Positions 1-11,756 of a DNA stretch of 64,000 bases are shown one piece after another. The position numbers were made by a program, and so were the translations under genes. Source of the DNA: Coniochaeta sp. PMI_546 (Eukaryota > Ascomycota > Sordariomycetes > Coniochaetales > Coniochaetaceae). Every line of letters begins with the position of its first letter. The stretch's first letter is position 1. The stretch covers positions 319,277 to 383,276 of the forward strand of contig MU271143.1 of assembly GCA_021432605.1 (NCBI GenBank). The letters run 5' to 3'. The notes under the pieces are model-generated. The model worked only from the letters and a program-made list of their open reading frames with translations. It was not told the DNA's origin and did not search any database.

Positions 1-631
1 GCGGCTACGGTCGTAGACGAAGTGATAGGTGAAATGGACGGTGCGTAGCTGCCAGAGAAACACGAGCAAGCACTCGAAACAGCCGATGCGCCGGGTTTCA
101 GGTCCTTGATGCAGGCTAGGGATGTGGCCGGAGCCCGCTTGTAAGGGACAGCATCACAATTGCCTGGGGGACTTTGGTTAGTGATGGTACTCGTTCTCTT
201 CACCTTCTCAGTGACGGTGATTGTTGTAGTAGGGGCTTGTATTGTAGTCGTTAGACTAGAGGCGGTGATCGTGCTGATGCTGGTCTCGGACACGGTGCTT
301 ATACTAGTCGCTGTTGAGAACGCAGTCGAAGTTGCTGAAACTGAGCTGTGATGTGTCTGTCAATACTGTTTGTGTTCATGTCCATTTCCGTCTATCAAGA
401 CTGGCGAGACATATTGACTTACGCGGTCGGCGACACAGTCACCCAGACTGTTGGAACCGTAGGGAAGATGCCGACCGAGGAGCTACAGAATGGGACTGCC
501 AAGCTCGGCGTGCCGATCAGGCATCTCAAGAGGTTGTCGTGGGGGCATACTCTCTTCTCGAGGCCGAGGTGCTCAGGAAGAGCAGATACCACGGTGATGC
601 CTGCAAGAGCGATCGGGAGGGCCTTCATCAT
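1..631 (-). CDS. Secreted Thr/Ser-rich cell-surface protein (partial, runs off left edge)
   Basis: The model has exon 1 at 423-631 and exon 2 from 345 to beyond base 1. The start ATG at 631 opens a hydrophobic signal peptide (MMKALPIALAGITVVSA), followed within ten residues by a Lys-Arg site. The intron (346-422, 77 bp) has a GTAAGT donor and a CACAG acceptor; this acceptor is the only one that keeps frame. Exon 2 is a Thr/Ser/Ile/Val-rich stretch of the kind that is heavily O-mannosylated. It is followed by a short cysteine motif (VSSACSCFSG) and another Ser/Thr tract that is still open at the edge. The neighbouring gene at 1481-3558 has the same order (signal peptide, SSACSC motif, Thr-rich tail), so the two are probably tandem paralogs. 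I infer a wall-associated or adhesin-like role. No catalytic domain is visible and the C-terminus is missing. Confidence 0.6.
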
Positions 632-1480
632 GATTTGGGATTTGATTCAGCAGAGTATTCAACGAGTTCAAGCCAGAGATACCTTGGACTTTCTCACGAT
701 GTCCTGTGACTAAAGGACTGAACACCCGGCGAATGACGTTCTGCCATCCGACACTATTTACGCTAGTTTCCCGATTCGGCAACTGGCGCATTGTGATTGG
801 TGAACAATATCGTCTCCGGCCTGTGGGGTCGCTCGAATCGATATTAGGTGCTAGTGAGGACACTATTTGGCGCTGCAGCCTGCAGTTCGAATGGTCAGGC
901 AGCTAAAGCAAACTGTGTTGAGGCGGTCTCTCCGAAAGCCCGCTCGGCCGAACGATCGAAGAAGAGCCCGTTGTTGAGGATGGGAAGGAGGCGATTCCGG
1001 TCGAGGGAAGTCGAATGCGGAGAGTGCACTGCTTGCTCCTGCCTGCCTTCGGCTGCTTATGAAGCAAGATCTGGAGACACCGCGGTACTTATTGGACGCT
1101 CACGTGACAATCACACCTCAATCCCAGGGCATCGAAAACTTCGGATGTAAGTGCGTACGATGGTCATCGCATTGACTTGAAAGGATTGAACCTGAAGAAG
1201 TAATACCATCAGGCAGGCATCCTTAACGAACTGACGTATATTATGTGAATCGAAAAATAAATAATAGAATATTAAGCCAATTCGTCAAGTGTCAGTCACA
1301 TCATCGCTGTTGACCTAAATGGTTGCCCAACCTGTCATGCCCAAATCGCCTTCTATCCCAATCCGCCCGTCGTCCAATCGCCTGTTTATCCTAAACATCT
1401 AAAATCGCATATGATAATGAGTGTGAAAGAAGGCGGGGATTTTTCTTCCCCCGCTAGAAAGGAGCTCAAAGTAGCGTCTC
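632..1480. other. Intergenic, no gene seen
   Basis: This holds the upstream region of the partial gene and the downstream region of the next one, with a short AT-rich patch near 1240-1280. No open frame here has protein-like composition. Confidence 0.5.
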
Positions 1481-3558
1481 TTAACCAACAGTGACGAAGT
1501 CAAGATAGCCTCTGATGCCGGAAACAATGGTGGAACAATAGATCTCAGCGCTGATCGTAGCACTTGTGCCAGTGACGGGGCCCGTGACTTCATAAGCCAC
1601 ATATTCAGAACTGAGAGAAATCGTGCTGGAGCATGTAGTGCCAATGCACAGCCTGAGGAAGCATCCATTGGATGCGTTATCTTCAGCCCAAGCTGTGAGG
1701 GTGAGAGACGAGGTGCCAGGGCATAGCGTGATGGTCTGCGCAAGTTTGTTGCGGCTGGAGCTTGTACCAGCAGTCACACGAACCTGGTGGCTTCCCTGTA
1801 CAGGAGCGTAACCACCTGTGTCGGTACCGATGACGGCAACGGCGCCTCCGGAACCTGTGGTGACCGTCCAGTCAGGAACGCCGGTGCCTGTCGACTCGAA
1901 GCCATAGTTCTTGACATAGTTGCATGCAGCCGTGGCACTTTCAAACAAATATTAGCACAGTGAAAATAGTACGAGCGAGGACGGTTACTTACGTTGCCGT
2001 AGCGGTTGACGTGCCCGTGACCGTGACGCTGGCAGTCGCGGTATTCGTGATCGTGGCGGACGACGTCTGGGTATTTGTGACCGTGGCGGACGACGTCTGG
2101 GTATTCGTGACCGTGGCGGACCCCGTCGACGTTGAGCTTGTCGTAGTCGTGGTGCTTTCAGTGAAGCTATCGGTCTCTGTTACGCTCGTCGTGAAGCTGG
2201 AAGTCTCCGTTGTAGACGTAGAGAAAGTGCTCGTCTCGCTGACAGTGAAGCTATCAGTCTCCGTGGTAGAGGTCGTGAAGCTAGAGGTCTCGGTAGTAGA
2301 CGTCGTAAAGCTAGACGTGGCAGTCTCGCTTGTGGTGAAACTATCAGTCTCCGTGGTACTCTCGGTGAAGCTGGACGTTGCGGTCTCGCTTGTAGTAAAG
2401 CTAGAGGTTTCCGTAGTGCTCTCGGTAAAGCTAGATGTTGCGGTCTCGCTTGTGGTGAAGCTGGAGGTCTCCGTAGTACTTGTCGTGAAGCTAGAAGTCT
2501 CTGTAGTACTCTCGGTGAAGCTGGAAGTTGCGGTCTCGCTTGTAGTGAAGCTGTCAGTTTCCGTTGTGCTCTCGGTAAAGCTAGACGTGGCAGTCTCGCT
2601 TGTGGTGAAGCTGGAAGTTGCGGTCTCGCTTGTAGTAAAGCTAGATGTTTCCGTTGTGCTCTCAGTGAAGCTGGAAGTTGCGGTCTCGCTTGTGGTAAAG
2701 CTAGAGGTCTCCGTAGTGCTCTCAGTGAAGCTAGAGGTCGCGGTCTCGCTAGTAGTGAAGCTGTCAGTTTCCGTAGTGCTCTCGGTGAAGCTAGAGGTTG
2801 CTGTCTCGCTCGTAGTAAAGCTGGAGGTCTCCGTAGTACTCTCAGTAAAGCTGGAGGTCGCGGTCTCGCTTGTGGTAAAGCTGTCCGTCTCCGTAGTGCT
2901 CTCTGTAAAGCTGGAGGTCTCCGTGGTACTTGTAGTGAAGCTGGAGGTTGCGGTCTCGCTTGTGGTAAAACTATCAGTCTCTGTTGTGCTTGTTGTCGAC
3001 GTTTCAGCTATCTTGGGTTAGTTACAACTGTTCAAATGCAGTGGTTGTGGAAATTAAGGGCAGCTCACTGGTCGTGGTCGTAGTTGTGGTCGAGGTGGTC
3101 GACGAACTGGTGTCGATCCGTGTCTCCGAAGCAGTCAGAGTATTGGTTATTGTTGCTGAGACGGTTGCGGTATCCGACTCGGTGGCGAGAATCGTGACAG
3201 TAGAGGACACGGAGACGGTTACGGTGTTTGTCAGGGTCACCGAAGCGGTGCTGGACTGAGTCGGGGGGACGGTTGGCGTGGAAGATGACGTCGTGGAGGA
3301 CGAAGTTGTCGTGGTAGGGGGAGCTCCGGTATTGATGCAGCTGCAGGCAGATGAGATGCGGGCAGCATCGCTACTACAGGCCGAGGCAAAGGTAGGGAGA
3401 GGTCCCGCAAAAAGGCTTGTCGTGAAGCTACTACAGAACGCGCTCGCCGAGGATGTCTTCGCAGTGTTCTGCAGACCACGGGCACAGTTATCCGCACAGG
3501 CTGCCCAGACAGGTGAGGCTCCGATGAGGCCCACGAGGGCGAGGGCGTTGAAACGCAT
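1481..3558 (-). CDS. Secreted repeat-rich adhesin-like protein with C-terminal CBM-like domain
   Basis: Exons are 3069-3558, 1993-3007 and 1481-1937, giving 653 aa with frame kept at both junctions (donors GTGAGC and GTAAGT; a CTAAC branch point precedes the first acceptor). The ATG at 3558 gives a clean signal peptide (MRFNALALVGLIGASPVWA). A cysteine-containing domain (residues about 20-95) ends in ISSACSCIN. Residues about 100-500 are Thr/Ser-rich, and their core is about 28 copies of a 10-residue repeat of the form SFTxSxTxTx. The last 150 residues (from NYVKNYGFES) form a compact beta-rich domain resembling the CBM_4_9/CenC carbohydrate-binding fold. A signal peptide, an O-glycosylated stalk and a sugar-binding head suggest a wall adhesin. 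No GPI signal is seen. Binding specificity cannot be read from sequence. Confidence 0.75.
2150..2998. repeat. 30-bp coding minisatellite, about 28 copies
   Basis: Tandem 30-bp units lie inside exon 2 of the adhesin-like gene. Each encodes ten residues of the SFTxSxTxTx type. Variants (TETDSF, TATSSF, TETSSF) alternate irregularly, sometimes as 60-bp pairs. All units keep frame, so copy-number change would lengthen or shorten the stalk without breaking the protein. Confidence 0.9.
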
Positions 3559-6289
3559 CTTCAATGTCCCAGCGTATGAAGTTACCAAGGAATGAGTGAC
3601 AAGAAGGGGTTGCTAAAGAGCGTCCTTGAGATATCCCGCTGCCCGAACAATATTGGAGGCAGAGACAGAAAGCTTGAGCTGAGTCCCCTGGAGAGCGGCG
3701 AGAGCTATTATATGCCGAGCTCACTACATCCAATTCCCCTCGAGGTCCTCAATCGAAAAGCATTGCGGGTATGCCGCGCCTAGAACACTCGCTCTCTGCA
3801 GTCATCCACCGCCAGCTGCAATGCACCGAGCTCCAATGGGCCGGAACTAGCGAATGTGGAAATGTGGTGAAGGCACAGTATTGGAGGCATTGTGAGCCGA
3901 TGGTCGCGCTGCTTGCCTCTGGCGGGACATGTGGCGTCGACGGACAAGGCGCCATTCCAATAACAGAATTGATAGTGACAAGCATCATCAAAGACGATGT
4001 TTGTGGAAAGTATGGTGCTGGCTTATGCAAGGACCGGGAGGTTTGCTCGTGCTCGGCTTGTTTTCCCAATATCTCGAAGCTTGGCAGACTAGTCGGGAGC
4101 TGACATGGCTGAATGGGGAAATATTTGTGATGCGATGTCAGGATCGTAGGACAGGGGACCCTCCGCATGTGACGGTCCCTTGCAGTCGTATCCAACGAGG
4201 GTGCCCCAGATTTCCAAGCATTCGGGATTGTAGCTTCGCAGTGTACTTGACAACTGGCCCAAAATAGGTTCAGCAAGAAACCACCCTACTGCACTACACG
4301 TACATGGTGCTGGTAGTACTTGGATAATCGACTGCACAGCAATGCGCTTCGGCTGTAGCTGTTTGCCAAAGAACGCGACCCAGATTACTTTCCTCTCGTC
4401 AATTGAACAGGCGCAAGGTCGCAGCGAAGCCCTCTTCTGCAGAAAAGGAAAGAAAACCAAAAAAAGGGCTTGAATCGCCGCCCGCAAAGTTCTCGTCAGG
4501 TTGTCAGGTACCGAGATTGAACAGGCGTGGATTGCATTGAACATTGAGTGAAAGATTGTGCAACTATCGAGCGCCACCAGCCTCAAGCGGCTGGCAGCTC
4601 GACAAACTTGGCCGTCTGATTCGTCGAGACGCGAAGAGCGGAACACGTGGGCCCGTGCACGTCTCTGGACTCCTGAGTCGCATCATCTCGCTCAGCGCGT
4701 GGAAAACAGACTATTGACAGAGCCAGCCGAGTTTGTTGTCAGGCTCGTCGGCTGCATCCTGCCCCAGACGGTGGGTTTTGTTGGACGTCATGATCTGTTC
4801 ATGGTGCTCCCCTGTCGTTGCAAAAAAAAAATCCGAATGAGGTGATGTTGGGGACGCGGGGCAGCGGCGGTCCAGACCTCGGACTTTTGCTGATGGCTGA
4901 CAAAGGGTTCAGTCTAGAAAATGGGCCCTGGTAGCAGCTGGGACGGACCGAAATGAGACACGAAATACATTCCATGCGCATACGATGCAAGGCCATGTCG
5001 CAAGACCTACGAATGTGCTGTATGTATATCACAGTACGTGGAGGCAATGGGCATCAGATTCCTTCTGGTTTACTTAAATGACGGCGAGCTCAACCACAGT
5101 AAGTTTTCAGATCTCGAGCATCTTCCCGAACTGTATGTTTTCTACGCAGGTTGAACAGGGTGTCCCCCGTGGGTGTTCATATCACACGTTTGGTACCCTA
5201 GTCTTGCAGCGGACGGAAAGTTGTTTTGTCCCAGTTTGCCCTACACACCTCTGTACTATCGGCAGTCACTCGGCATGATATTGTAGGCCGGTGTCGTTGT
5301 CTTGCTAGTGCTCTGCTGTGATAAATGTGTGATCGCGACTGGTGTGATCGCGGCGATGGCTCTCCCGTGTTCCAGCTGCCCGTTGCCGGCTTCAGGGTTT
5401 ATTTGATCTTTGCGATAAGAAAAGAGAAGTGGTAAAGTTCCCTAAGACTCTGTGCCAGCGTCTTTCTGCTTGACTGGGCTATGTTCGCGCCGGGCGTCCG
5501 TGTTGATGGCATTTCCTTTGTCCCTACTTTGCGGGCTTCCGGAAAGATGGAATCGACTCCAGATCCGGTCAAGAACATCCGAATTATCTTAATTCAACTT
5601 ATCAAACACTTCACTTCGTTGTGCCCCAAGGTTGTGATTTCTCGAAAAAAAACCTTGCAAGATCCCTGGAGCTATGAAGAGTAGGATGCCAACAGACAAC
5701 CCAGTCTCCGGCTCCATCGCTACCGTTTGCTACAATCCAGCGGTGCGACACCGCGGCTAAGTTGGTGTTGTGTGTGTATCGCAGATCGAGAGACTTGGGC
5801 AGCCAAAAGCAGTTAAGGAAACATTTGCCCGTTGACATTGTGGTGGTTAGTTGCTAGGCCGCCCCAGAACGGGCTGCATGACGCAAGATGGAAATGTAAG
5901 CAATCACCCATAGCTGGCAAGAGTTGTCTCTCTATAATCACGGTGCTGAGATTCATCACCAAAGAAATAAGAGGAGATGGAATGAAAAGGGTAATCGAAA
6001 GAGGAAATGCTTTGCAGAGCTCACCAAATGGTGCTAGTTTTCACCACATCCTGCCGCGATCACCCCTCCGATAGCTGACCCAGAAAACTGCGACTGTCCA
6101 GTTGTGGTTGAATTAAGATTAACCGGAAGTTACCGAGTTAGGTACTTGGGTACTTTACCGTACATTCTTCAGACGCGGAGTAGCTGTAAGCTGACGACAT
6201 TGCGAGGCTGAACCCCGCGTTCCACCTCAACTTTAACTCAGCCCGTCGTCGCTGATGACCAGCAAAGCCTTTACAGATGACTGAAACTG
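3559..6289. other. Long intergenic stretch, no supported gene
   Basis: About 2.7 kb. Several open frames of 60-185 codons occur on both strands, but none has a recognisable domain or signal peptide and they overlap each other antisense. The right part is presumably upstream DNA of the F-box gene. Confidence 0.45.
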
Positions 6290-7831
6290 ATGGCAAATAT
6301 GGCTTGGCCAACAACGACAATCGAGACGCTTCCTCCGGAGCTTATATTTCACATCTTCTTCTTCCTTGACCGTCCAGCTCCATCCGATGTTCGGCTGCGC
6401 GACCAGCCTAGCCCGTCGATGCTCTCATCGTCCGATGCGCCTCTGAAGTCAGTATCGTGTGTTAGCAAACGATGGCGAGCCATCGTGCTGCCCGTCCTCT
6501 TCCGGCACATTCTTTGGGCTTTTGACCGTTGGGATCTTGTCTTTCCAGAAGCGGGAAATGCAACCTTGGACGCCGCCGGGAATCCCACAACGTTACCGCT
6601 GCTTACCTTTATCCGTGAAAACTGTCTCGGGCGGTGTGTCGAGAGTCTCACCCTGGTCGTAAGCGATCGGATGTACGGACAATATCGTCTTGCGGAAGCC
6701 GGAAATGCTGCTCATAGTGGGGCAAGCTCGTCGCGGGACGCCGACCTGCATCTCGACGACGACATGAGATCGCTGCTTACGGATGCGAGGGCAAGGTCCG
6801 GTTGGACCTCACGCTGGAGGCAGCACTCGGCTCGCAGCGAGGACTCAAACTGGTTGTGGGAGCTCCTGTTTCGGGCGATGGATCCCAAGAGGTTCACCAT
6901 CATTGCTTTGCCGCGAATGCTTGCAAGTCTGCTCTCTCGAATGTTGTTCCTCGGCGACGCCTGGAGCTTCAGGGACCAGTGCCATATACTGTCGCTGGAC
7001 AGACGCACGCCTGAATCACTAGAAAAGTGGAAGCCAGCCAAGCCTCAACCGGACTCGGACGCTGAACGAGCCGACGGCCAGGACGAGGCATCAGCCGGTC
7101 CATCAGAGCAGTGGGGCGATCCCACCAAACCTATCAAGACAGTCCTCTTCACCATTCGACCGTGGACATCAATTCTACTCAACGAAGGGTCGTCAACTCG
7201 GGTCTACAAGACTTATGAGTTCTTCCTCAAACGCCCACCCTCGATATTGGGCTCACTCCTGGGCTGCGAAGAGGCTCCGAATGACGAGCCGCTCATCCCG
7301 CCATCAGTCCGCTCCCTGTCATACGTCGCAATATTTCCTCTGTCGTCACACTTCAACAGTCTGGTAAATCACCTACCGCAGCTGGATAACCTCTATCTAC
7401 AGCTGGTGCCGAGAAACGATATCCTGGACAACAAGGACGAGATGCGCAATATCCAGGTCAGCGACCTGTGGATGGAACGCAACACATGCTACAGCTTGGT
7501 CATGAGGGCGCTCTTCGGTGCCGAGATGGGTGTCGGATGGGACGACGAAGAATTGGATTCAGAAAACGGATGGAGCAGCCTCAAGGTTTTCGAGAGCGGC
7601 GATGCTGCTGACAAAGAAGCTTGGGACATGGCCGTGGAGTATGTCCGAATGAGCACGACGCCTTGGACAGTCGCCGCAGATGGTGTACTCGTGAAGGGTG
7701 GCCCAACATGTGATACCGAAAGTGCGCATTCGGGATCGGAGTCTCCTGCTGGCAGCTCGGATACCCACGTCAGCCCTGAAGACGACCCACCCACAGGGTT
7801 CGAGCTGTTGTCAGTATCTCCCCTTCCATAA
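6290..7831 (+). CDS. F-box domain protein
   Basis: Single exon, 513 aa. Residues about 10-70 read as an F-box: IETLPPELIFHIFFFLD, then a short insert, then a VSKRWRAIVLPVLFRHI-type second half. F-box proteins bind Skp1 and act as substrate receptors of SCF ubiquitin ligases. The rest has no clear leucine-rich, WD or ankyrin repeats. It carries hydrophobic segments resembling degenerate leucine-rich helices (SLSYVAIFPLSSHFNSLVNH) and an acidic Ser-rich tail. ATGs at 6290 and 6299 are in frame; the second is equally possible. Fungal genomes contain dozens of such single-exon F-box genes, so the substrate cannot be guessed. Confidence 0.8.
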   Translation: MANMAWPTTTIETLPPELIFHIFFFLDRPAPSDVRLRDQPSPSMLSSSDAPLKSVSCVSKRWRAIVLPVLFRHILWAFDRWDLVFPEAGNATLDAAGNPTTLPLLTFIRENCLGRCVESLTLVVSDRMYGQYRLAEAGNAAHSGASSSRDADLHLDDDMRSLLTDARARSGWTSRWRQHSARSEDSNWLWELLFRAMDPKRFTIIALPRMLASLLSRMLFLGDAWSFRDQCHILSLDRRTPESLEKWKPAKPQPDSDAERADGQDEASAGPSEQWGDPTKPIKTVLFTIRPWTSILLNEGSSTRVYKTYEFFLKRPPSILGSLLGCEEAPNDEPLIPPSVRSLSYVAIFPLSSHFNSLVNHLPQLDNLYLQLVPRNDILDNKDEMRNIQVSDLWMERNTCYSLVMRALFGAEMGVGWDDEELDSENGWSSLKVFESGDAADKEAWDMAVEYVRMSTTPWTVAADGVLVKGGPTCDTESAHSGSESPAGSSDTHVSPEDDPPTGFELLSVSPLP

Positions 7832-9576
7832 TCGCAGCACGATTTTGACGTTTAGAGAATCATCTGACACGATACCAAGCAAGGGACAACTAGAGGTACT
7901 AGCGTTCAACGGGAGCGCTGAACTGCCATATTCGGCGGCCGGTCATTACCTCACTTCAGCCGATGAAATATTCCACTTATGACAGGTATATGCCATTGGA
8001 CGATGAGGAAAATCTACCCTTCCGAGTATCCGTGTGTGCTGTGTTTTAGTCCCTGGCCACCGGTTACATGTCCAACCTCAGGGCTAAACTTAACTTATGC
8101 AAGCATCTTGTCCTGACACTATCCGGCATTGGTCTCTGACTATGTCACCATCGCAGTGACACGGGAAGCAATCGCCGCATTGGGATGGTTCCTATGCACT
8201 CGATGGTATGCAGTGCCCAGCACTAGTCGTCAACCTGAACTTTTCACCTAAGGGTGGTTTATCCTTCTTGTCAAGACCACGAGCGAGAATGTACACCAGT
8301 CAACAGAGGGCAACCTCTGTGAAGTCTACCTAGTCGGTACTGAGCAGCAGAATCCAGAGAAGGCAACCAGGGAGGATGTTGTGGTAAACTTGTCACCCGC
8401 GAAGTCTCTTAAAGCAATGTTTAAGGGCTCGTCGATACCTGGGCCAGAGACACGTTATTCATTAGAATGGGCTTTCCAAGCTCGGCTAGGGATGATTTCG
8501 ATAGTGCTGCCGACGACAACGATGGCCTCGTCGAACACCACGAGGGCAAATAGATGACGAGAACATGATATCGTCGTGGTGCTGAACGAGGAATAGGATA
8601 TAGCGACATGCGAAAACATCCTTAGCAGGCTAGCATCAGTAGTATCAACGTCACTTTTTACAAAGATGAATGGGATGTTATCGGACCAGATCTGCGCATA
8701 CGTCGAGCGCGAGTTGAGTATCTAGCGTGGGTCCGCATGAAGTTGAAGTGCCAGACCATCAAGTCTTCTCGTCATGGCAGTATGGTTACCAAGAGTGGTG
8801 TCTTCGGTACATCCTGACTGTTCAGAGCCAAGGCTATTGTTTCGCACGGCGTGCCAAGTCCGGGATGGGAAGCCGCCTTTCATATAGCCAACATTGACAC
8901 ACAGAAACCGTAAACATTGGGGTCCTTATTTCTGCCCCCAAAGTAGGTATGAAAGCAGCCGGGAGTCGGAGACAGAGAATGTCGCTCAGAGCCACAACAA
9001 AGATATGTGAAAGGTAATGGCTCTATCGCACTGTGTAACGTACGTCTTGGAAGAACCTCGTCACTCGTACATAGCTCTTAATCGCATAGATACGCCGCCC
9101 TATCTGGACGACCTTCTCCGTTGCGGTGCCATCTGGCACCTTTAGCGTTTTTCATGGGTTCCTGTTTACACATATTGAAAAACGTCCCACAGGATCATGC
9201 ACAAGTGATGATAGTATGGATGGGTTGTGCTGGTATTGTTCCCTTAGATGTCCTGAGGTATGCGTAGCCGTTGGATAATCGTCCCATTTCGATGTAGGTC
9301 ATACACGTACCACCAAATCCTGTTTCTAGATGCCCAGATGCCTCTATGTATGATATGATATCCTCTTGAACTCCGCCCGCCCGAGAACCTTCCTGATAAA
9401 ACAATCCACTGCGCGCAGGCAGACCAATGTGTAGATCCGGCCGCATCCAGCCTGATATATGATACAATGCGTTGTGCATTCGCTTCCACTTCCAGCTTAC
9501 TAATCGGCCTTTGCCTTTCTCTCGATTCCTTCCCTGACCACACGCCCATCGATCTGTCCAAAGGTCGCTCAGGACG
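7832..9576. other. Intergenic, no gene seen
   Basis: This holds the 3' regions of the convergent F-box and transporter genes. Only short, composition-poor open frames occur and no repeat or RNA gene was recognised. Confidence 0.5.
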
Positions 9577-10953
9577 TCAGTCAATATCTTTATCGCTTTC
9601 GTCATCATCCGGCGATATATCCACCTCCCTCTTCCTACTCTCCTCGGCCATCTCGCGCCAGGTACTCCAACTCAGCATTGCGAAAGCGGCAATGATCAAG
9701 CAACCGCCCACGACAGCCGCTGCACTTAGCGGCTGCCCCGTCCATATCCAGTCCACAATGGCAACGAGGAAAATGGTCAGCAGCGCTGCGACACTACTAA
9801 GCACGGGACTGGTCAAGCTGATCAGGACGAGGAAGCAGCCAGCAAACGTAGCGTTCATGACCACACTCAGAAAGAGCAACCATGCTGTGTAGCCTGTTGG
9901 CAGCTCGAACGTCTCCCATCCGAGCAGATGGAGAATTGGAAGCGGAATCCATAACACCAGCAGAGTGAACGCGCCGACAAGGCTGCCAAACGCATTTGCG
10001 AATATCATGCCACGTCCCGCCGAAGTACCCTCCGGCGGGCAGGCAAAGCGCTTGTACAGCACTTCGTATAGACCGTATAGCACTGACCCTACGCCTATGA
10101 TCACGTTGCCGAGGAAGCGCGTTCCGCTATCGAGCTCCTGCCGCACCGACGGTCCATCGGAGCCCGGCGTCTGAGGAGGCGGCGGCGCCTTCGAACCACC
10201 GTCACCGTACGCAACGATCAGGACTCCCGCTATCGCAACCGCGACCGCGACACTCTTATCCAGCCGTAGCTTCTCCTTCAAGAGCGGCACGCTGAAGGCG
10301 TACGCAAAGAACGCAGAGCAGTTGTATATCGCCGTGAGATCGCTCGGGGTCGTCTTATTCACAGCCACATACCAGCTCAGCCCCGCAACCGTGAGCGCCA
10401 TCGTGACACCAGCCGTGGTCCGAATCATGTACGGCCACGGACTCCCCCTCCCGCGCGGCGGGTCGAGCGTCTGGCCCTCGACCATCTGCGCCGTCGTCCG
10501 CAGCAACCACACGTGTCTCCGCCAGAATGTGTGCCACGGCATGTCGCGCTTCTGCAACCGCAACACGCCCAGCTGCACGGGCCAGAGCAGGACCCAGCTG
10601 CCGTGCGTGAGGTACAGCATGCAGTAGGCCTTGTCCCAGCCGAGGTCGTGCTGGACGTATGCCGCCAGCTCGGTCTGCACTGTGAAAGCGACAAGGCTGA
10701 CGGCCAGGAAGATGGCAGCGTAGGTGTACTTCTTGCGGGCGGCGAGCCGCGCTGTGTTTGTTGCTGGCGAGCGGCTACGCATCGTGCTGCGGCGGGAGAA
10801 GGTCGGTCGGTTGGCTACGGTTGCGACTTGCGCTGTGGAGGACGGTAGGGGACTGCGTGGCCTATAGCCTAGTCGACCGCGTTCTTCGTCATCCGTAGCG
10901 GCATGGTCGGCAAGCAGTGGCGTGCCTGATCGGTGGTCGGACGTGCGGAACAT
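9577..10953 (-). CDS. Multi-pass membrane transporter, EamA/DMT superfamily (SLC35F-like)
   Basis: Single exon, 458 aa, ATG at 10953. An Arg/Ser-rich cytosolic N-terminus of about 75 residues is followed by about ten hydrophobic segments arranged as two halves, as in drug/metabolite transporters. Recognisable stretches are the LTAIYNCSAFFAYAFSVPLL segment with the following KEKLRLDKSVAVAVAIAGV, which match the EamA pattern where a helix ends before a basic loop. Total length and layout fit the fungal group related to yeast vacuolar-membrane protein YML018C and Thi74. Substrate is unknown; the family includes nucleotide-sugar and thiamine-related carriers. The C-terminal tail is acidic. Confidence 0.75.
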   Translation of the reverse strand: MFRTSDHRSGTPLLADHAATDDEERGRLGYRPRSPLPSSTAQVATVANRPTFSRRSTMRSRSPATNTARLAARKKYTYAAIFLAVSLVAFTVQTELAAYVQHDLGWDKAYCMLYLTHGSWVLLWPVQLGVLRLQKRDMPWHTFWRRHVWLLRTTAQMVEGQTLDPPRGRGSPWPYMIRTTAGVTMALTVAGLSWYVAVNKTTPSDLTAIYNCSAFFAYAFSVPLLKEKLRLDKSVAVAVAIAGVLIVAYGDGGSKAPPPPQTPGSDGPSVRQELDSGTRFLGNVIIGVGSVLYGLYEVLYKRFACPPEGTSAGRGMIFANAFGSLVGAFTLLVLWIPLPILHLLGWETFELPTGYTAWLLFLSVVMNATFAGCFLVLISLTSPVLSSVAALLTIFLVAIVDWIWTGQPLSAAAVVGGCLIIAAFAMLSWSTWREMAEESRKREVDISPDDDESDKDID

Positions 10954-11540
10954 GGCTTTAGCTAGACGGGGGTAGTCGGCGGGAGCGAGGAATCACGGTC
11001 GGGGAGATGTCCGGGCCGGTTGGCATCTGGACGATAGTACTGGTATAAATCGAGAAATGACAAGATTGAATGCTGAAGGAGGTATGGCCACGGCGAAGGA
11101 GACGTAACGGAAAGACACCTGAAAAAAGGGAGAGAAATGATCAAAGATAGCTTCGTAATAGTGGCGGAACCATCTCTATCCGTCCACTCGGCGGCGCAGT
11201 GTTATGACTCTCTGCAGATGACGACGCGAGCGAGGACTGCAACACGCATGTAGCTGGATGCAACCAGTCTGTAATTGAAGGTCGTTAGATGGATGACCTG
11301 GATCACAAGCCAGCGCGATATTCAGGGTCCAGGGCTTGGCGTCGTGTCCTTCGGATCCACCTCCGGATTATCTTACGCGGCCAAAATCACGTTGAGTTGG
11401 TCAAACCAGTGATCTGGTTTCCTTAGACTGGGTTGGATATCTATATCAGATCGAAATATCCCTTAAGTCTTTTGCCAAAATATATCAAAGGCTATCCGAA
11501 CAGATTGGATCTAAATGGCCCAGGGAGCAAAATGAGAACT
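10954..11540. other. Intergenic upstream region of the transporter
   Basis: Presumed promoter and 5' leader of the minus-strand transporter gene. No further gene or repeat is visible before the tRNA. Confidence 0.4.
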
Positions 11541-11621
11541 CGACAACGACAGGATTCGAACCTGTGCGGCCGAAGCCATATGATTTCTAGTCATACCCAT
11601 TAACCACTCTGGCACGTTGCC
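11541..11621 (-). tRNA. tRNA-Ser (anticodon AGA)
   Basis: The minus strand folds as an 81-nt type II tRNA. The acceptor arms GGCAACG and CGTTGTC pair over 7 bp (one G-T). The anticodon stem TATGA/TCATA encloses loop CTAGAAA, giving anticodon AGA. A long variable arm (TGGCTTCGGCCGCA region), the T-arm GGTTCGAATCC and discriminator G are all typical of tRNA-Ser. No intron is present. A TTTT run lies just downstream at 11532-11529, as expected for RNA polymerase III termination. It decodes UCU and, after A34-to-I editing, UCC/UCA. Confidence 0.96.
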
Positions 11622-11756
11622 GGATTTGTCATAAGTTACGTAACTTGTTCTACGGATTATATAGGAGCAACATCGGACGGGACTCCAATTTTGTGGCACA
11701 TTGCTTTGCTCCCTCCCATCACTATACCCCGGACGAACACGGGTTTCAAGCCTAAC

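Noticed and set aside
2150-2998. 30-bp regular repeats that could suggest a CRISPR-like array
   Set aside because: Units are directly contiguous without spacers, lie in frame in a spliced eukaryotic gene and encode a Thr/Ser repeat.
1924-3021. 365-codon plus-strand open frame rich in Val, Leu and Ser
   Set aside because: It is the antisense shadow of the adhesin minisatellite.
3749-4646. Overlapping minus-strand open frames of 175 and 185 codons
   Set aside because: They overlap in different frames, have no recognisable domain or signal peptide, and lack convincing splice or promoter signals.
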